From Rhizophagus irregularis (taxonomy: Eukaryota; Glomeromycota; Glomeromycetes; Glomerales; Glomeraceae): a stretch of DNA of 64,000 nt. Shown here one piece after another: positions 23,286-35,875 of the stretch; position 1 is the first letter of the stretch, and each line of letters opens with the position of its first letter. Where the stretch lies: the NCBI RefSeq assembly GCF_026210795.1, contig NC_089447.1, positions 4,094,501 through 4,158,500 of the forward strand, given 5' to 3'. The translations under genes and the position numbers were made by a program. The notes beneath the pieces were generated by a model, which was not told the origin of the DNA, searched no databases, and was given only the letters and a program-made list of their open reading frames with translations.

Positions 23286-23907
23286 TTAACCGTCTTCTTG
23301 TACAATATTAAAAATGCACGCCATTGAAATTGCCAATCCTACAAGCGCAGCTACAGAAAAATGAATGGTTTCATGCTGAACAGCAATATACCTCTCTGCT
23401 AGCATTTTTTGAAAGTGAAAATAATTAAATAAAGCCCATATCAATACAAAAATTCCCAAACATATGAAAAATGAACCCAACAAAATCGAATAAGAATATT
23501 GGTCTTTCTCGTTTTCAGATGGTAATGCTGGTGATATAATATCAAAACGAAAGTAATAAGATATTCCAATAAATCCTAGCGCCACTGAAAGCCGTAACCA
23601 TGACAAAAAATTCCTTTCGATTGCTAAAGAAATTTAAACGTTAATAAAAGTAAGTTACAATTTGAAAGAAGGATAACTTACAACAATTATCACGCGCAGT
23701 GGATCCATCATTTTTTACAACTAATGTTGTTGGAAAAGGTATAGTTTTGCAAAATGTACAACCAGATATAGGATTTCTATAACATTTTTTACCACACTCG
23801 AGTGCTCTCGATAGATTTTTTTGTAGTGCAATGGTAGCGGAGGATTCAGGAAATGTTCCGTATCCATTTTTCAATGATAATAATGAAGTATTCGATGTAT
23901 TTTTCAT
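23286..23907 (-). CDS. DUF202 family membrane protein
   Basis: Two exons on the minus strand: 23682-23907 and 23286-23623, joined by a 58-bp GTAAGT...TTTAG intron; 187 residues. The junction gives ARDNCSIERNFLSWLRLSVA, the hallmark of DUF202 proteins (ARD..A.ERTFLAWLRTG..-like). Three hydrophobic segments follow: LSVALGFIGISYYF, YSILLGSFFICLGIFVLIWA and IHFSVAALVGLAISMACIF, so a small three-pass membrane protein is expected. Fungal relatives are annotated near the vacuolar transporter chaperone small subunits, but the reaction is not established. The N-terminus has a cysteine cluster (CGKKCYRNPISGCTFCKT) that may bind metal or form disulphides. No frame damage is seen. The neighbour at 24517-25766 is on the same strand, 609 bp upstream. 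Confidence 0.85.
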
Positions 23908-24516
23908 AATGAAAAAGTTCTTGAAGGATTAAAGTTTGGAAGAGTCGTCAAAAATAATGTTAATAGAATTATTCCCTTTTATATATACACATAAAAATGA
24001 AATGTAGATCCATATTTAGTATACAATATTTAATATATATATTATTTTTAATCACTTTTGTTACTTTTAAGGTCTAATTTTTTCCGCTATCTATTTTATC
24101 TCATCTATGTTTTCGTTGTATTTATTATTTTTCTGTAACTGATGTATGAGTCTATGCGTGCATGCATCATCAATCACTTTTGTAATACGCAGTAGCAAAA
24201 TTACCCTTCTTTGTATTACTAGCATATATATCAATCAAATCAATCACATAACCCACGTTCTCAAATATTCTCATTTTATTCGATGAAATTTATTTATTTA
24301 TTATTTATAATATTGCGTGCTGAAAATGTATTATTTTATGTTACAAATATTTCTTTTGCCGACAAGATTTTCACATTTTACTATTGTAATAACTTTTTAA
24401 TTTATTATATGTAATTTAAATAATCAACTTTCACAAATTTACTTCACTTTTCGACAAAATTTTAAGGTAAATATATTTATCCTATAATAATATTTAGTGA
24501 TAAGATAATGAAGTTC
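23908..24516. other. Promoter-side spacer of the DUF202 gene
   Basis: A+T-rich, with TATATATAC at about 23980 on the upstream side. Nothing else was recognised. Confidence 0.5.
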
Positions 24517-25766
24517 CTAGATAAATGGCTATAATTTATAAAATAAATGTTATTCACGTGAAATGTAATAAAAACATAATGATCCAATAAACATACATTT
24601 TTCATCACAAACTTGCGATCAGGTTCTTCATTAGATTGTGCTGCTGCAAGAATTCGCAAAGTATCGGGCGATGTACCGTTTAATTTGTCACCAGTAACAA
24701 ATTCTGTAAATATCTGTTTACGTTTGCCCTTTTGAAAATAACCGACCATTGAAGCGTTTCTGTTTGGTGGTGTTATTCTATGATCCGGTTTTTGTTCTGA
24801 AGTCTGGTCGAGCGTAACTTTTGGAGAAAAAGGCAGATGAATGTGTGTAGTAGTCGTATTCTTGGTTACCTTAAACACCGGAAGTTCACCTTCTTTGACA
24901 CCCATTTCTTCGTCATCAGATAAAATCATTACTTGCCTATCAGGACTCGATACAGCTGACGTCATTAATACATCCCCGTTTTCATCTGATATAAAACTGG
25001 AATTTTCAGAAAAGGCCGAAGAAACCATCTCACGAGAAATGGTATCAGAACGAGTGATATCGGGAGAAATGAAATTGGGAGAAATGGTATCAGAGTGATC
25101 AGTATACTCAGTTTTAATTGCCATTCGTTGGAAATAGTTAGTGATGTCGTGCTTTTTAACATTTTTAAGTGGGCTCGTATCAGAACTTTGGTCCGAACCA
25201 GGAGAATCAGTTGGTAAAGTGTATTTTTTATTAAACCGAGGTGGTGTATCTTCTTTATACTTTTCTAAGCGGAATGATGTTTTGTTGCGACGGAATCCTA
25301 CAAAAGGAACCGGGATGTTTTCCTACATATTGAAAAATGAATGAATTATCGTAAAAACATTTTGAATACATTACATTATGTATAATTTTTCCTACCACAT
25401 TAGTACGTTGAAATTCTTCTTGATGATTCCTATTACCAGAACTCGGTTTTTTTGTTTTTGATTTTTTATCTTTGGTCGACTTTCCTTTCTTGCGAGATTT
25501 AATAGTTGTAGGATTCTTTGAGTCCGTGTTTCGCCAAATATCTTTTAAAGATTTTGGTTCCTCCCCTTTCGGTGTAACAACAATATTAGTAATAAAAGAT
25601 TTTTTAGGTCCTGCAGCTCTCGCAACGCCTATATTACGTAAATCAATCAGAAATATTTCAAATTGCTGTTGAAACTTTGAAATTGTTGCTAATATTTAGT
25701 TATAGTTTTACCTTGAGCTCTAGCTTTTCTTAAAAGGTCATTGATTTTTTGCTGGTAATTCTCCAT
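24517..25766 (-). CDS. Unrecognised basic/acidic protein, possibly nuclear
   Basis: Likely exons on the minus strand: 25712-25766, 25396-25628, 24597-25322 and 24517-24528, all GT-AG, giving 341 residues. The last 12-nt exon is uncertain; without it the frame runs on to 24477. The N-terminus (MENYQQKINDLLRKARAQG) looks helical. Residues about 60-90 are strongly basic (SRKKGKSTKDKKSKTKK), like a nuclear localisation signal. The middle and C-terminal parts are Ser/Thr/Asp-rich, with repeated DTIS words and the motif QVMILSDDEEM, which fits a SUMO-interacting motif (hydrophobic core followed by acidic residues). I do not recognise a family. Codon use and clean splice sites argue that it is a real host gene. 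Confidence 0.7.
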
Positions 25767-27137
25767 TATTATTTTTACTCGAACTACTGAAATTAATGAG
25801 CGGTAATATTGAACATAATGCTTCAAGTGCTTCTAAAAAGGTTGTGTAGTCACGTATTACGTCAACTTTGCCAAAGAAACGTCATTAACATTTTTGTTAT
25901 TGTTACACTAACGTGCTGCATTGGGTTGTTCATGTGACAACCACACTTTTTATTCGAAATTGATCAAATTTCTTGATAAAGGCCCAGGTAAAGTGTTGGA
26001 ATGCCAAAAAAATCATGTAGATTATAATTTTTGACAATTCTAGTCAGGAAATATGAGAGGTTCTTAAAGAATTTATATGACATTTGAAGCTATATAAATG
26101 AAAATATCCAAAATTTTAGTAACAATAATATGAAATATTATAAGAATTGAAATGGACTGATTTATTTTAAGACATTGATTTACATTAAATAAAAATTATC
26201 TTACAAAAAAAAAGATACAAAAAAATGTTCAAGTACTGTCCAATATTAAAAAATCTAACTAAGAAGCTCAAGATGTCAATGTTTAAAAGTTTAATGTTAA
26301 AAAACAAATATTTACAAAAAGAAAAGAAAAATTAAAAAAAATAAATTAAAAAAAATGGTTTGAATTTTTGAATCAAAATTTACTATATTAGAATATCTAA
26401 ATCCTAAAACTGAAAGTAAAGATGTTAGCCATAATTAATTGGCTGATGCCATAATATAAAAACCATCATAATCAGAATTACTAATTTATTAATGTAAAAA
26501 ATAAATTACAAGATTTGGTAATACATAAACTTGTTTTACAAAGTGACACCAATTTTTTGCTACTAATACACTCCAGCAGTATGGATTTGCTATAGAGGTA
26601 CAGGGCAAACAATATGAGCAACATATAAAATATTTTTACAAAAATAAGGAAGATTTTGAGAAGCAGTTGATATATAATCAACTTAAAAAAGAATTATGTG
26701 AGGAGAATTTGATTGCACTAAGGTATATTTGGTATTACAAAGACCCATATATAGTTATTCCTAAGCATCTTTGAAAATTGAGTCTTATTGAGTAAACTTA
26801 AAATTCTAAAATTGCTTTATTGATAAATGTGTTTTACAAATTTTATTATTTCAAAGTATAATATATTTTACAATGTAATTTTACATATTTTTGGTTAAAT
26901 GCTATAGCTACACATGCATATATGTAAGTAATCTTAAGTGGTTTTTTTTTTAGGAGACTGCAGGAAAAAATCATAAATGATTATAATATAAAAGATTTAA
27001 AACAATAAAAGATATATTAAATAATAATTAACCTTTTTTTGCTTTCAGAACTGCTATAGGATTCAATTTGATAGATTTGTTAACATGAATAACTTGTATA
27101 TTCTCTGTTTTCTCTGATAACTTGCAAATATCTAATA
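25767..27137. other. Intergenic A+T-rich DNA
   Basis: The first 150 bp upstream of the 25766 start presumably hold its promoter. Beyond it are A-rich tracts (26200-26350) and scattered short frames with no recognisable product. Confidence 0.5.
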
Positions 27138-28406
27138 CAGTCAACTCTCTATAAATGCATTTTCCTTAGGATCAGGTATAAGAATGCATTTAAAAAGAGT
27201 GTGCATTTATAGAATATATATAAATCTATATAATATTAATCTAAAATTAAGGTAATACAAAAATTTTATAAGTAAACTATATAAAATTTTTTTATAAAGG
27301 GTGCATTTACAGAATACATATATATAAAAACTATACATTTAGCATTAAGATCCAAGTTGGAACTACAGTCAACTCCCTTTATAGTTACTCTTGTTATAGT
27401 CACATTCTACTATATAGTCACACCAGTTGAATGTTCAAAACATTTTATTATTAAAATTTATCCTATATAGCCACAATCTATCTATAGTCACTATCACACC
27501 TATTTTCAAAAATCTCATATTAATAAGTACTGTTTATAGTCACAGTTATGTAAAGAATATAATAAATTGCTTGGCATTTAATGATCGTAGAAAGATGTTG
27601 GAATTGTCTCATTGAGACGAATTGAATGGTGGTAATTTCATCTTTCTACGATCACTGACTGACGAGATATTTAGCAAAACGTCCAAAATCAGCATTTTAA
27701 TATTTCTTGATTTACATTTACTGCTCTGCTAAACGTTTTGCTTAATTTCTCGGCATCTAGTGATTGTAAAAATATGATTAATAGCTCTTTAGAATTATCT
27801 AATTGAGACGAATCGAATTGTGGTAAGATCATCTTTCTAAATGAGATGGAACGCAAGTTATACAAGAAAATGTTAAAATGATAAATTATTAGGTATGTCT
27901 CGATCTATTGCACCTAGAAAGATGATCTTATCGTCATTCGATTCGTCTCGATTAGACAATTCTAAAGAGCTATTAATCATATTTTTACAATCACTAGATG
28001 CCGAGAAATTAAGCAAAACGTTTAGTGGCACAGTAAACATATATCAAGAAATATTAAATGCCAATTTTGGACGTTTCGCTAAATATCTCATCAGCCAGTA
28101 ATCGTAAAAAGATGAAACTACCACCATTCGATTCGTCTCAATGAGACGATTCTAACAAGCTGTGTTTCATCTTTCCACGATTACTGGTTGCTGATTTAAC
28201 AATATATACATATATTTTTTAATAAAGTATAATAAAATGTATTAAAAATTTAATTTTTATATATGTTTTTTATATAGTCACACTTCTTTATAATCACAAA
28301 AAATGGCTTGTCCCAAATGTGTGACTATAAAGAGAGTTGACTGTAGATAAAAGATGCATTTATAGAGGGTATGCATTTATAGAGGGTGCATTTATAAAGA
28401 GTTGCA
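27138..28406. mobile_element. Second mariner-type element, host of copy 2
   Basis: It starts CAGTCAACTCTCTATAAATG after TA, and ends in repeated TGCATTTATAGAGGG words and GTTGCATA. The sequence between is interrupted by mariner copy 2 (27366-28343). The right end is slightly eroded, so the border is approximate. Confidence 0.65.
27366..28343. mobile_element. Mariner-type non-autonomous element, copy 2
   Basis: TA-flanked, with ends CAGTCAACTCCCTTTATAGT and the inverse of CAGTCAACTCTCTTTATAGT. It is 978 bp. The interior is a foldback of GAATTGTCTC/GAGACGAAT dyads next to CAGTAATCGTAAAAAGATGA words. It is nested inside the element at 27138-28406. Confidence 0.88.
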
Positions 28407-28639
28407 TAGGTAAAAGTGTAAAACGCTGACCAATTGGGTATATATCTGATTGGTAACTTTTTTTTAAAAAGTCAACTGATTTGTTCAATAGTTAGAAATT
28501 AGTATACACTTCAATCAGGTATCAATCAGGTTAATACCTGATTGATAACTATCATTTAGTTTAAATTTACCAATTGATTTCTATTGTTTCAATTAGACTA
28601 TCAATAAACTATTTTTTTTAAACTAAATTAGACTATTTT
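28407..28639. other. Non-coding DNA
   Basis: Repeated TGATTGGTAAC/CAATCAGG words resemble those of the foldback element at 18284-18814. No gene. Confidence 0.4.
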
Positions 28640-29130
28640 ATACTATTGAAATTTACTTCAAAAATTAACTTTTTTTTAACCTTTTTTTTACTTTTTGTAA
28701 GGATTATTTTTGAATATAAATTTAAAAAAAAACTTTTTTTAAACATTTTACTTTCAAACTTTATTAAAAAAAAACATTTATTTAAAACTATTAAAAAAAT
28801 GGTTTTTGACATTTTTTTTAACAATTATTGTAGAAAATCAAGTCCAAAGTTGAATACTGAATCCCATAGATAAGTTTTGAAAATTTTTTTTTTGAAACTA
28901 TTAAAAAAGAAATTTTTTTATTTTATTGTAGAGAATCAAAATACTAAATCCTATAAGTAAGTTTCAAAAAAAAAATTTTGAAACTATTAAAAAATAGTAA
29001 TAAACATTTTTTTTTTTTATTTTATTATAGGAAATCGGAATACTGAATCCCATAGGTAAGTTTCAAAAAAAAATTTTTGAAATTATTAAAAAAATGTAAT
29101 AAACGTTTTTTTTTATTTTACAGTAGCTCA
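28640..29130 (+). repeat. Tandem array of exon/intron-like units, small
   Basis: Three to four units are seen. An exon-like piece (GAAATCGGAATACTGAATCC, ATAG) is followed by GTAAGTTTC, a stem-loop right behind the donor (AGTTTCAAAA / TTTTGAAACT), A/T-rich filler and TTTATTTTATTATAG. The exon-like parts are 25-40 nt and unrelated to those of the other arrays. The array points toward the LINE ORF1 fragment at 29680. Confidence 0.65.
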
Positions 29131-29679
29131 CAAAAATAATGCAACCATTAAATATAATATTTCAAATTAATGTAATTTTATAATTGTTAAATAAATAATA
29201 ATAAATTTGAATTTTATTTTATTGTCAAAACTAATATTTCCATATATGTATAGTTCACAAGGACCCCGAATAATACTAATATAACTCACAAGTAAACTTT
29301 AAATACCAAAGTAAAAATACATTTTATGATATAACTCTGTCAATATTGAAGCTAGGGATTCGATTTTACTATCATTAGAATCCTCTCATCGAGACAAATC
29401 CAATGATATAAATTTTATTAAAATCGAATCACTGGTTATGTTAAAAACAGAGGAATGTAGGATAACGAAATTTTGAAAATACCCCTGTAATACGCAACTT
29501 TTGAAAAATTTTAATATAAACTTTATGCGAATTGTGAAGATCTACGCAACTCTTTCCCTGATTTTTGAAATTACTAACAAAAAATTATTTTTGAAATTTT
29601 CGTTCGAAAATTTTTAAGTGCTTGTTCAAAATACTAATATTTCCCCAGTTGCTTTCCTCTTAACTGAGCTTTATACTAT
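29131..29679. other. Spacer with one GATTCG dyad
   Basis: It contains ATTAGAATCCTCTCATCGAG with its partial inverse (29375-29410) and AATCACTGG. No gene. Confidence 0.5.
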
Positions 29680-30584
29680 GACTACACCTCCAGCTCCTTC
29701 TGTTATTAACCCAGATATTCCACTGTCACCGTCTCCTGATACTTCAGCTCCTTCTGAAGACTGACCTTTGTCTCCCAATAATACTGCTGGCGTGCCAAAT
29801 AAACGTTTGTGTACTGTCTCTGATGATGCTATGAATGTTAATATAACTTCGCCCTCTACTCCTACTTCCAACCTTATTTCCAGCATTCCTTTTGGTCTTC
29901 CTGTTAATAAAGTCCAAGTGGTTACTTTTTCCAAACTACCACTACACCTGTTGAAATTGTTGACGCTTCTATCCATGCTCCCTCCAATACCAGTGAAAAA
30001 GGCAAAGCTGTTGACTTCTCTGCACCAACCCGTGTTTCCTCTCCTGATGCCTCTAAGGCTTCTGTACAATCTACTTTCTCTTGCTATCACGCTACTGCGT
30101 ATTTATTACGTAACACGCCTGATGCGTTTAAAGTGAAATTTACCACTAACCGTTTCATGTGCGACAAAATCAATCGCGCTTTCTCCAAATTTTCCTCTTG
30201 TGGATCTCGTGCATATTGTGAAGGATCTGGTGATGACAAGAGAATCCTTGTCTCATTTTTTACCCTGACAATCTCACTTTCGCCACTTCTGGCCCATGTG
30301 TCGATCTTCTTAATCTGGTTTTTGTTTCCTATTCTTCTGCAGATGCAAGAAAGAACGTGAAAGCAAAGTTTTTGTTTGTCACCGATATCCCCTTGTTTCT
30401 CACTGAGACACAAGTACATTCTGCCTTCTCCCGTTATGGTTCCATTGTATGTTGCAAATTTTCCCTTCAGAAACATTATTATACTGCCATAGTTCAGTTC
30501 AGCACTGCTGATCCGATCGCCCAATTTGACAACATATGGGCTATCCTTTGTCTCAGTAATTTTCTACATGTTTGTCTGGCTTAA
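29680..30584 (+). pseudogene. LINE ORF1 fragment, RRM-like part
   Basis: Starting ATGACTACACCTCCAGCTCC, the plus strand reads in shifting frames: a Pro/Ser-rich head, KVKFTTNRFMCDKINRAFSK, and KFLFVTDIPLFLTETQVHSA followed by FSRYGSIVCCKFSLQKHYYT, an RRM-like fold of the kind in the LINE ORF1 at 40605-46802. A stop at about 29761, frame shifts and a truncated 3' end near 30584 show decay. Higher G+C than the surroundings agrees with a coding origin. Confidence 0.7.
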
Positions 30585-30974
30585 GGTTGCCTGTCGAAAC
30601 TAAAAAGGAAATTCTGAAAGGTTTCTTTTTTTTTTTTACGGCAAAGTGACTTCAAATTAAAGCCGCACGTTGTTTATTAAACTTTATTAAATTCTATATA
30701 CTAATTATAAATAAAAAGTAATATATGGTGAATTTAAAGTAAAATACACTGCCCAAATAGTCTTCGTCACAAAGTAAAACTAACTAAACCAAGCTTTACA
30801 ACTACCCAGACCAACCCCGTGTCAAATGCTCGCTAACGAGGCCATTTGTTAAAGAACTGAAAATTAATAATAAAAGTTAATAAACGACACGTAGTTAACG
30901 TGCAGCATAAAACCCAAAATATCTCCACCAAAATATATATTATTACGTAATGATTCTAAACTATTCTCTATATA
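30585..30974. other. Non-coding DNA
   Basis: It begins with TTAAGGTTGCCTGTCGAAAC, like an end of the 246-bp MITE family, perhaps a remnant. Nothing else. Confidence 0.4.
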
Positions 30975-31648
30975 AGGCTGCTCCAATTTAATAGTTTGTT
31001 TAACGTCCTAACTTTATATAAAAATTGAGGGAGGGTCAAATTAAGTAAACATTTAAAAATAAACATATAAATTAATAACCTTTAGTTTGGCAAAATGAAT
31101 ATATAGTAGTAAATTTTTCTTCAAGCTATCATCTGGCTCTAATAACTCATTTTTTTCTCCATGATAAAAACAAATAATTTCTGTTTTTAAATGATGACAT
31201 GAATAATATACAGCTTCAATTGGACTACTACAATAGATTTTTTGTCTAACATAAACTTTTTCATAAAGATTGTATTTCAGGAGCTATAGGAGATCCACAA
31301 ATATAAATCATATTATTTAATAAAATTTCTAAATTAGTTTTTTCTTTATCACTCTGCAATTTTACTAAAAATACATCTTGGTTTATTGCAGATAGTGCAA
31401 TTGATAAGTTTATGTATATTACTATTATTAATTGTACCACTAGGAATAAGAAATTTTTTTATTTATTTTTATTTATTTTTATTATAAAGACATAGATCTG
31501 GGAGATTCAAAGAAATTCTTTTAAATATTGACAGATCAGCAATATTGTTATAAATCACGTGATATAACATATGTTTGTTTATTTTTAAAAAATTTTCAAA
31601 AATGAGGGGGGTGGGGTACATTAAACAAACTATTAAATTGGAATGGCC
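30975..31648. mobile_element. TA-flanked non-autonomous element at the LINE 3' end
   Basis: Inverted ends share CCAATTTAATAGTTTGTTTA (left 30983-31002 and the inverse on the right), with TA at both borders. The right end meets the stop codon of the LINE ORF2. An ATCACGTGAT palindrome lies at 31554-31563. There is no coding frame. Confidence 0.7.
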
Positions 31649-33207
31649 TAATCTACACTAGAAAAGTTAGTATTATTAATAAAGTTAAAAGAAGAATTTG
31701 CAGAAAAATTTAAACGACTATCTAGTTTTTTCTTTTTAGTAATAGAAAGATTTTTCTCAAGCACAACTTGAAGCTCACATCGTGATTTCCAAATATTATT
31801 CATTACCTCATTATATGTAAATTCATGTAGATCTCCAATAATAGTACAAACGACTTTATCATTAAAAAATAATGATTTAAGATAATTAGACAAGGTTATA
31901 GGAATAAAACCTTTGATAAAATCAATAAAAGTTAAACAATTATTATCTATAGACCAATTCCAAAAGTTGTCAAGTGAATTAATATCTGTGAGAGAGACAT
32001 GACAAAAATCACTCTTTATATTATTATTAATTACCGTCAAAATAAAATGTTGAGAGTCTCGTACAATTTTTTGAAGTATATTCACGTGACAAACACATAA
32101 CCATATATGATTAAAATCTTCAATAACGTCACTACAAATAGGACACAACCAATTATCGTATATGTCCAGAAGAGATTTTTTTATTTGCTCGATGGTAGGC
32201 AATTTTTCCATCAAAAATTTAATTTTTTCAGCTTTCCTTCGAGAAGATTTGAAAGTGGTAATATTGGAGGGATCATCATCAGACAAAACTTCAAATGTTG
32301 ATTTCCAATCAATATTAGTACGACGATATTTGACATTTCGTGCAAGATTAAAAAATTCTTCAAAACCTTTAACTTTAGACGCTTGAGATATGAATTTCCT
32401 AGGAGATTGTTCAACTTCAATATTGTTCCAGTTTAAGGTATAATGAATATTTTTCATATTTTCTGTTAAGAGCGTAATGATAGAACTCTTATTATTATTA
32501 TGAACTTCACTACATTTAGAGTCAATAAATTCATTTCAAAGGTCACCAGAATGTGCTTTGACATATATAAGTTGAAGTTTCAGATTAAGAGAAGTAACAA
32601 CTTCATTAATTTGATTCCAAACAATATGATTACTTCGTAATTTGAAAATAGATCGTAAGTGAGGATCAAAATTCGTAGACCTGAATTTTAACTAAGTATC
32701 GATAGCACTTTGACTGTCTGTATATATAGTAATGTCAGCGTGAATAGGAGCTACAATAATAGCGGTAAGAATAGCTAACGATTCTGGACAATATGAAGAA
32801 GGCCAGTGTTGACATGTAAAAGTAAATAAAACCTTTGGAGAAAGGTCGCATGCTTGAGCAAAACCAAAGCTCATTGAACAAGACTCTGAACCACTATCTA
32901 TAAGTAATCTGTCAGTATAAAAAGTAAGAGTCAAAGTATCTGATAATTGTTGTTGAATACGTAATAAATCATTTCATGATTCAGAAAAATCTATATATCT
33001 GGTGATAATATTATTAGTTTGTTTGACAAAAATCGAGTCTTGATAAAAAGGAATTAATCTTCGATTAAAATGAAATAGAAATCTTGCTTGTTGAAAAAGA
33101 TCCCTAAGATCAAAAGACGTTCTAGGTCTTATAGTAGCCTGTGTAATCGTGTTTTTTGGAATTAAAACTAAAATCTGTATGAGGAATAATGAAAATACAA
33201 TCACCAC
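31648..33207 (-). pseudogene. LINE ORF2, RNase H and C-terminal part
   Basis: Minus-strand frames at 32692-32934 carry RNase H-like features (IDSGSES, ESLAILTAI, YTDSQSAI). The C-terminal frame 31648-32457 has a Cys/His pattern, CPICSDVIEDFNHIWLC, typical of the ends of fungal LINE ORF2 proteins. Stops and shifts separate the pieces. Confidence 0.7.
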
Positions 33208-33897
33208 TTTGGTGATTATTTAGAACACACCCATGACAAGGATCAAAAAATGTTGAGTTATTTTGACGAGATAATAAAAAATGTTGAACATAAATTTTCT
33301 TTTTTATAATATCTTTCTTAATAATTTTTCCAAAATAAGGGGAATTAAAATGATCTACCCAAAAAACGGTCTATCCTTTAATATTATTTTCGAAAGATGG
33401 ATGAGTAACAAGTATACCTTTAAAGTTATGAGCTGAAGAAGTTTGAAGTTCAGGAGGTAAAGAGTATGAGTTTGGTAAAAGGGAATTAGTTTTAATATAA
33501 TTAAACCAGGAAGGAATAAGGCCAAAGCCATCGATTGAGAATAAGGCCGAAATTTTAAATCTTTCCAGTTAATTAAGGATTTACCATCTAAAGTAGTAAT
33601 CTATTCCAAAAACATTAGGGAATGGTTTTTCAAAACCTTTAAACTTTTAATAAAAAGAGGAAGTGGAATAAGGAAGCGAATTTCAATATTACCACCCATA
33701 ATTGTATAATGTTTCAAATGATTAATGTTAAAAGAAAAATTAAATTGTTTACAAAGTAAAATCATTCTAAAATAAAAATTATAAATAACTAAAGAAAAGG
33801 ATTTATCAAAGGGGAAATTTAATAAAGGAGAGGAAGGGAGCCATAAAAGGTGTTATAATTTACTAATACGAATATCAGTAATAATACCTAAAAGGCC

Positions 33898-35440
33898 TCA
33901 TGAATTGATTTGTAAATTATAATTTGAAATTTTTGATTGAAGTTGTAATTCATATAAATCACGAAAAGCATAAATAAAATTATTATTCAAAATAGCGTTA
34001 GGAATAGATGACGCTAAATGTAGTTTGTATTTAAAAATTTTTCTAAACGGCGCCATTACCGAAGTAGATTCAGATTTGTTAAAAATGGTAATTTGTGAGC
34101 GGTATTCAATCCTTGGGATAATAAGGCTATTATATATATACAGCACCTGTTTGTCAGTTAGACGTTTATATTTCATACATAGAGCTAATTTAAGAATTTC
34201 TTCTTTAATCTGATCAATAACGTAACGTTGAGAACAGTTCATGTTGAACCAGACACCCAGTATTCGAACAGATTGAGATTGATGAACTGGTTTAATGGCA
34301 ATTTGTTGATTTTCGAAATTTAGTTGTATATCATCATTATATTTGAAATTGGGATTTTGAATTCGTAAAAGAAGTTCAGATTTTTGTTTGTTGACTTGTA
34401 TATCAGTAAAGTTATAGAAATCATCCGCAATTTCTAAAATTTTTTCCAAGTTATCTTTAGATTCTGATAACCATTGAGTGTTATCCATATAAGCCATTGA
34501 TAAAATGTGTTGATTAATAATATTAGATTGTAAATCATATATATTATCTTTGTAGGATGCCTGAAAATTATATCCCAAATATTTAGATTCGACTTCACAA
34601 AGTAGAGGATCATAATAAATACACCATAAAAGCGGTGAAATAACCTCTCCTTGATCGATACCAATAATTACATCATAAGGATCAGTATTACCATCAGGAG
34701 TAAACACTAAATTTTTTCTATTAGTAAATAAAGAGAGCACAAGTTTAGTAAAATTTTTAGGTATACTAAGGCGCGCCATTGCTTTCCGCAAAATATGAAT
34801 ATTAACGCGATCGTAAGCCTTGGAGAGATCTTGCGACAAAATCCAAAGATCTTTCTTTTCTTCTTTAGCATTTTGAATTACATCATTCAAAATCTAAATA
34901 GGCTCAAAAGTTGAAGAATGAGGCAAACTAGCAAATTGATTACCTCGAAGTATGTTGTTTTGTATAAAAACAGTAGATAAACGTCTGTTTAGTATTTTAA
35001 CCATTGTTTTCCGAACAGTTTCTAAAAGTGTAATAGGACGAGTATTGTTTAAATTACACCCCCAAGGTTTAGGCTTCGGAATAGGGTATACATTAGCTAA
35101 TTTCCAAGCTGAAGGAATTTCTTGAAATTTAAAACACGTACACACTATCTTAAACAAAACTTGTTGCATTATGTCAGATAAATGTTTAATCATTTCATTC
35201 GAAATGCCAGAGGGACCGGTAGCCTTTCCATTAGGTAATTCAGATACACTTTGAACCCATTCATCCCAAAAAGGCAGATCCATAATATTATTATAAATAT
35301 CTTGATCGATATGAGATAGAGGATTATATTGATTTTTCCATTGATCAGGAATAGGTTTATCTTGATTTACAGCACCAGGACAAAGTTGAAAATGATTATT
35401 TGTAAGTTTTTTAATTTCAATAGGATCAGTAACCAAGGTT
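33898..35440 (-). pseudogene. LINE ORF2, reverse transcriptase part
   Basis: Frames 34894-35436 and 33898-34890 form one reverse transcriptase separated by a single stop. Visible motifs: NGKATGPSGISNEMIKHL, QDLSKAYDRVNIHILRKAM (first catalytic Asp), IDQGEVISPLLW, and MAYMDNTQWLS at the place of the YxDD box. The second catalytic Asp is Asn here, so the enzyme should be inactive. The N-terminal edge is cut by the hAT insertion, and the frame continues at 38767. Confidence 0.88.
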
Positions 35441-35875
35441 GTTCCAGTTAGTGATCTGATCCTATTTCTAAATGGTTATTCGGATCCAATCCCAAATCTC
35501 TTCAGCAGATCCGGATTTCCATCCAGATCTGAAATTTTACGGATTGATCCTTAATTTAGGATCTATCCGGATTAATCCTTATTTGCATTAATTTAAGATC
35601 TATCCGGATCTATCCCAATCTGAATTTTAGCGGATCATCCGTGATCCGTAAATTTTTATTGGTCCATTTACTCGAAGCTTGCGCATTTGGAGAATTTATT
35701 TATTTTTTTTTTTAAAAAAAAAATTAGTCCGCTAATATATTATTATAGAAATTAGTAGTTTATTTTTAATATTTATGAATATTTCATTTATTCCATATAT
35801 TCTTGTTATTTATTACAAATTTAAATACTAAAAAGTAAAAAAACGGTTTAACAATTCATGAATTCAAGGTTAATA

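Noticed and set aside
28633-28873. Frames rich in Lys/Phe on both strands
   Set aside because: They arise from poly-T/poly-A tracts within the intron-like array.
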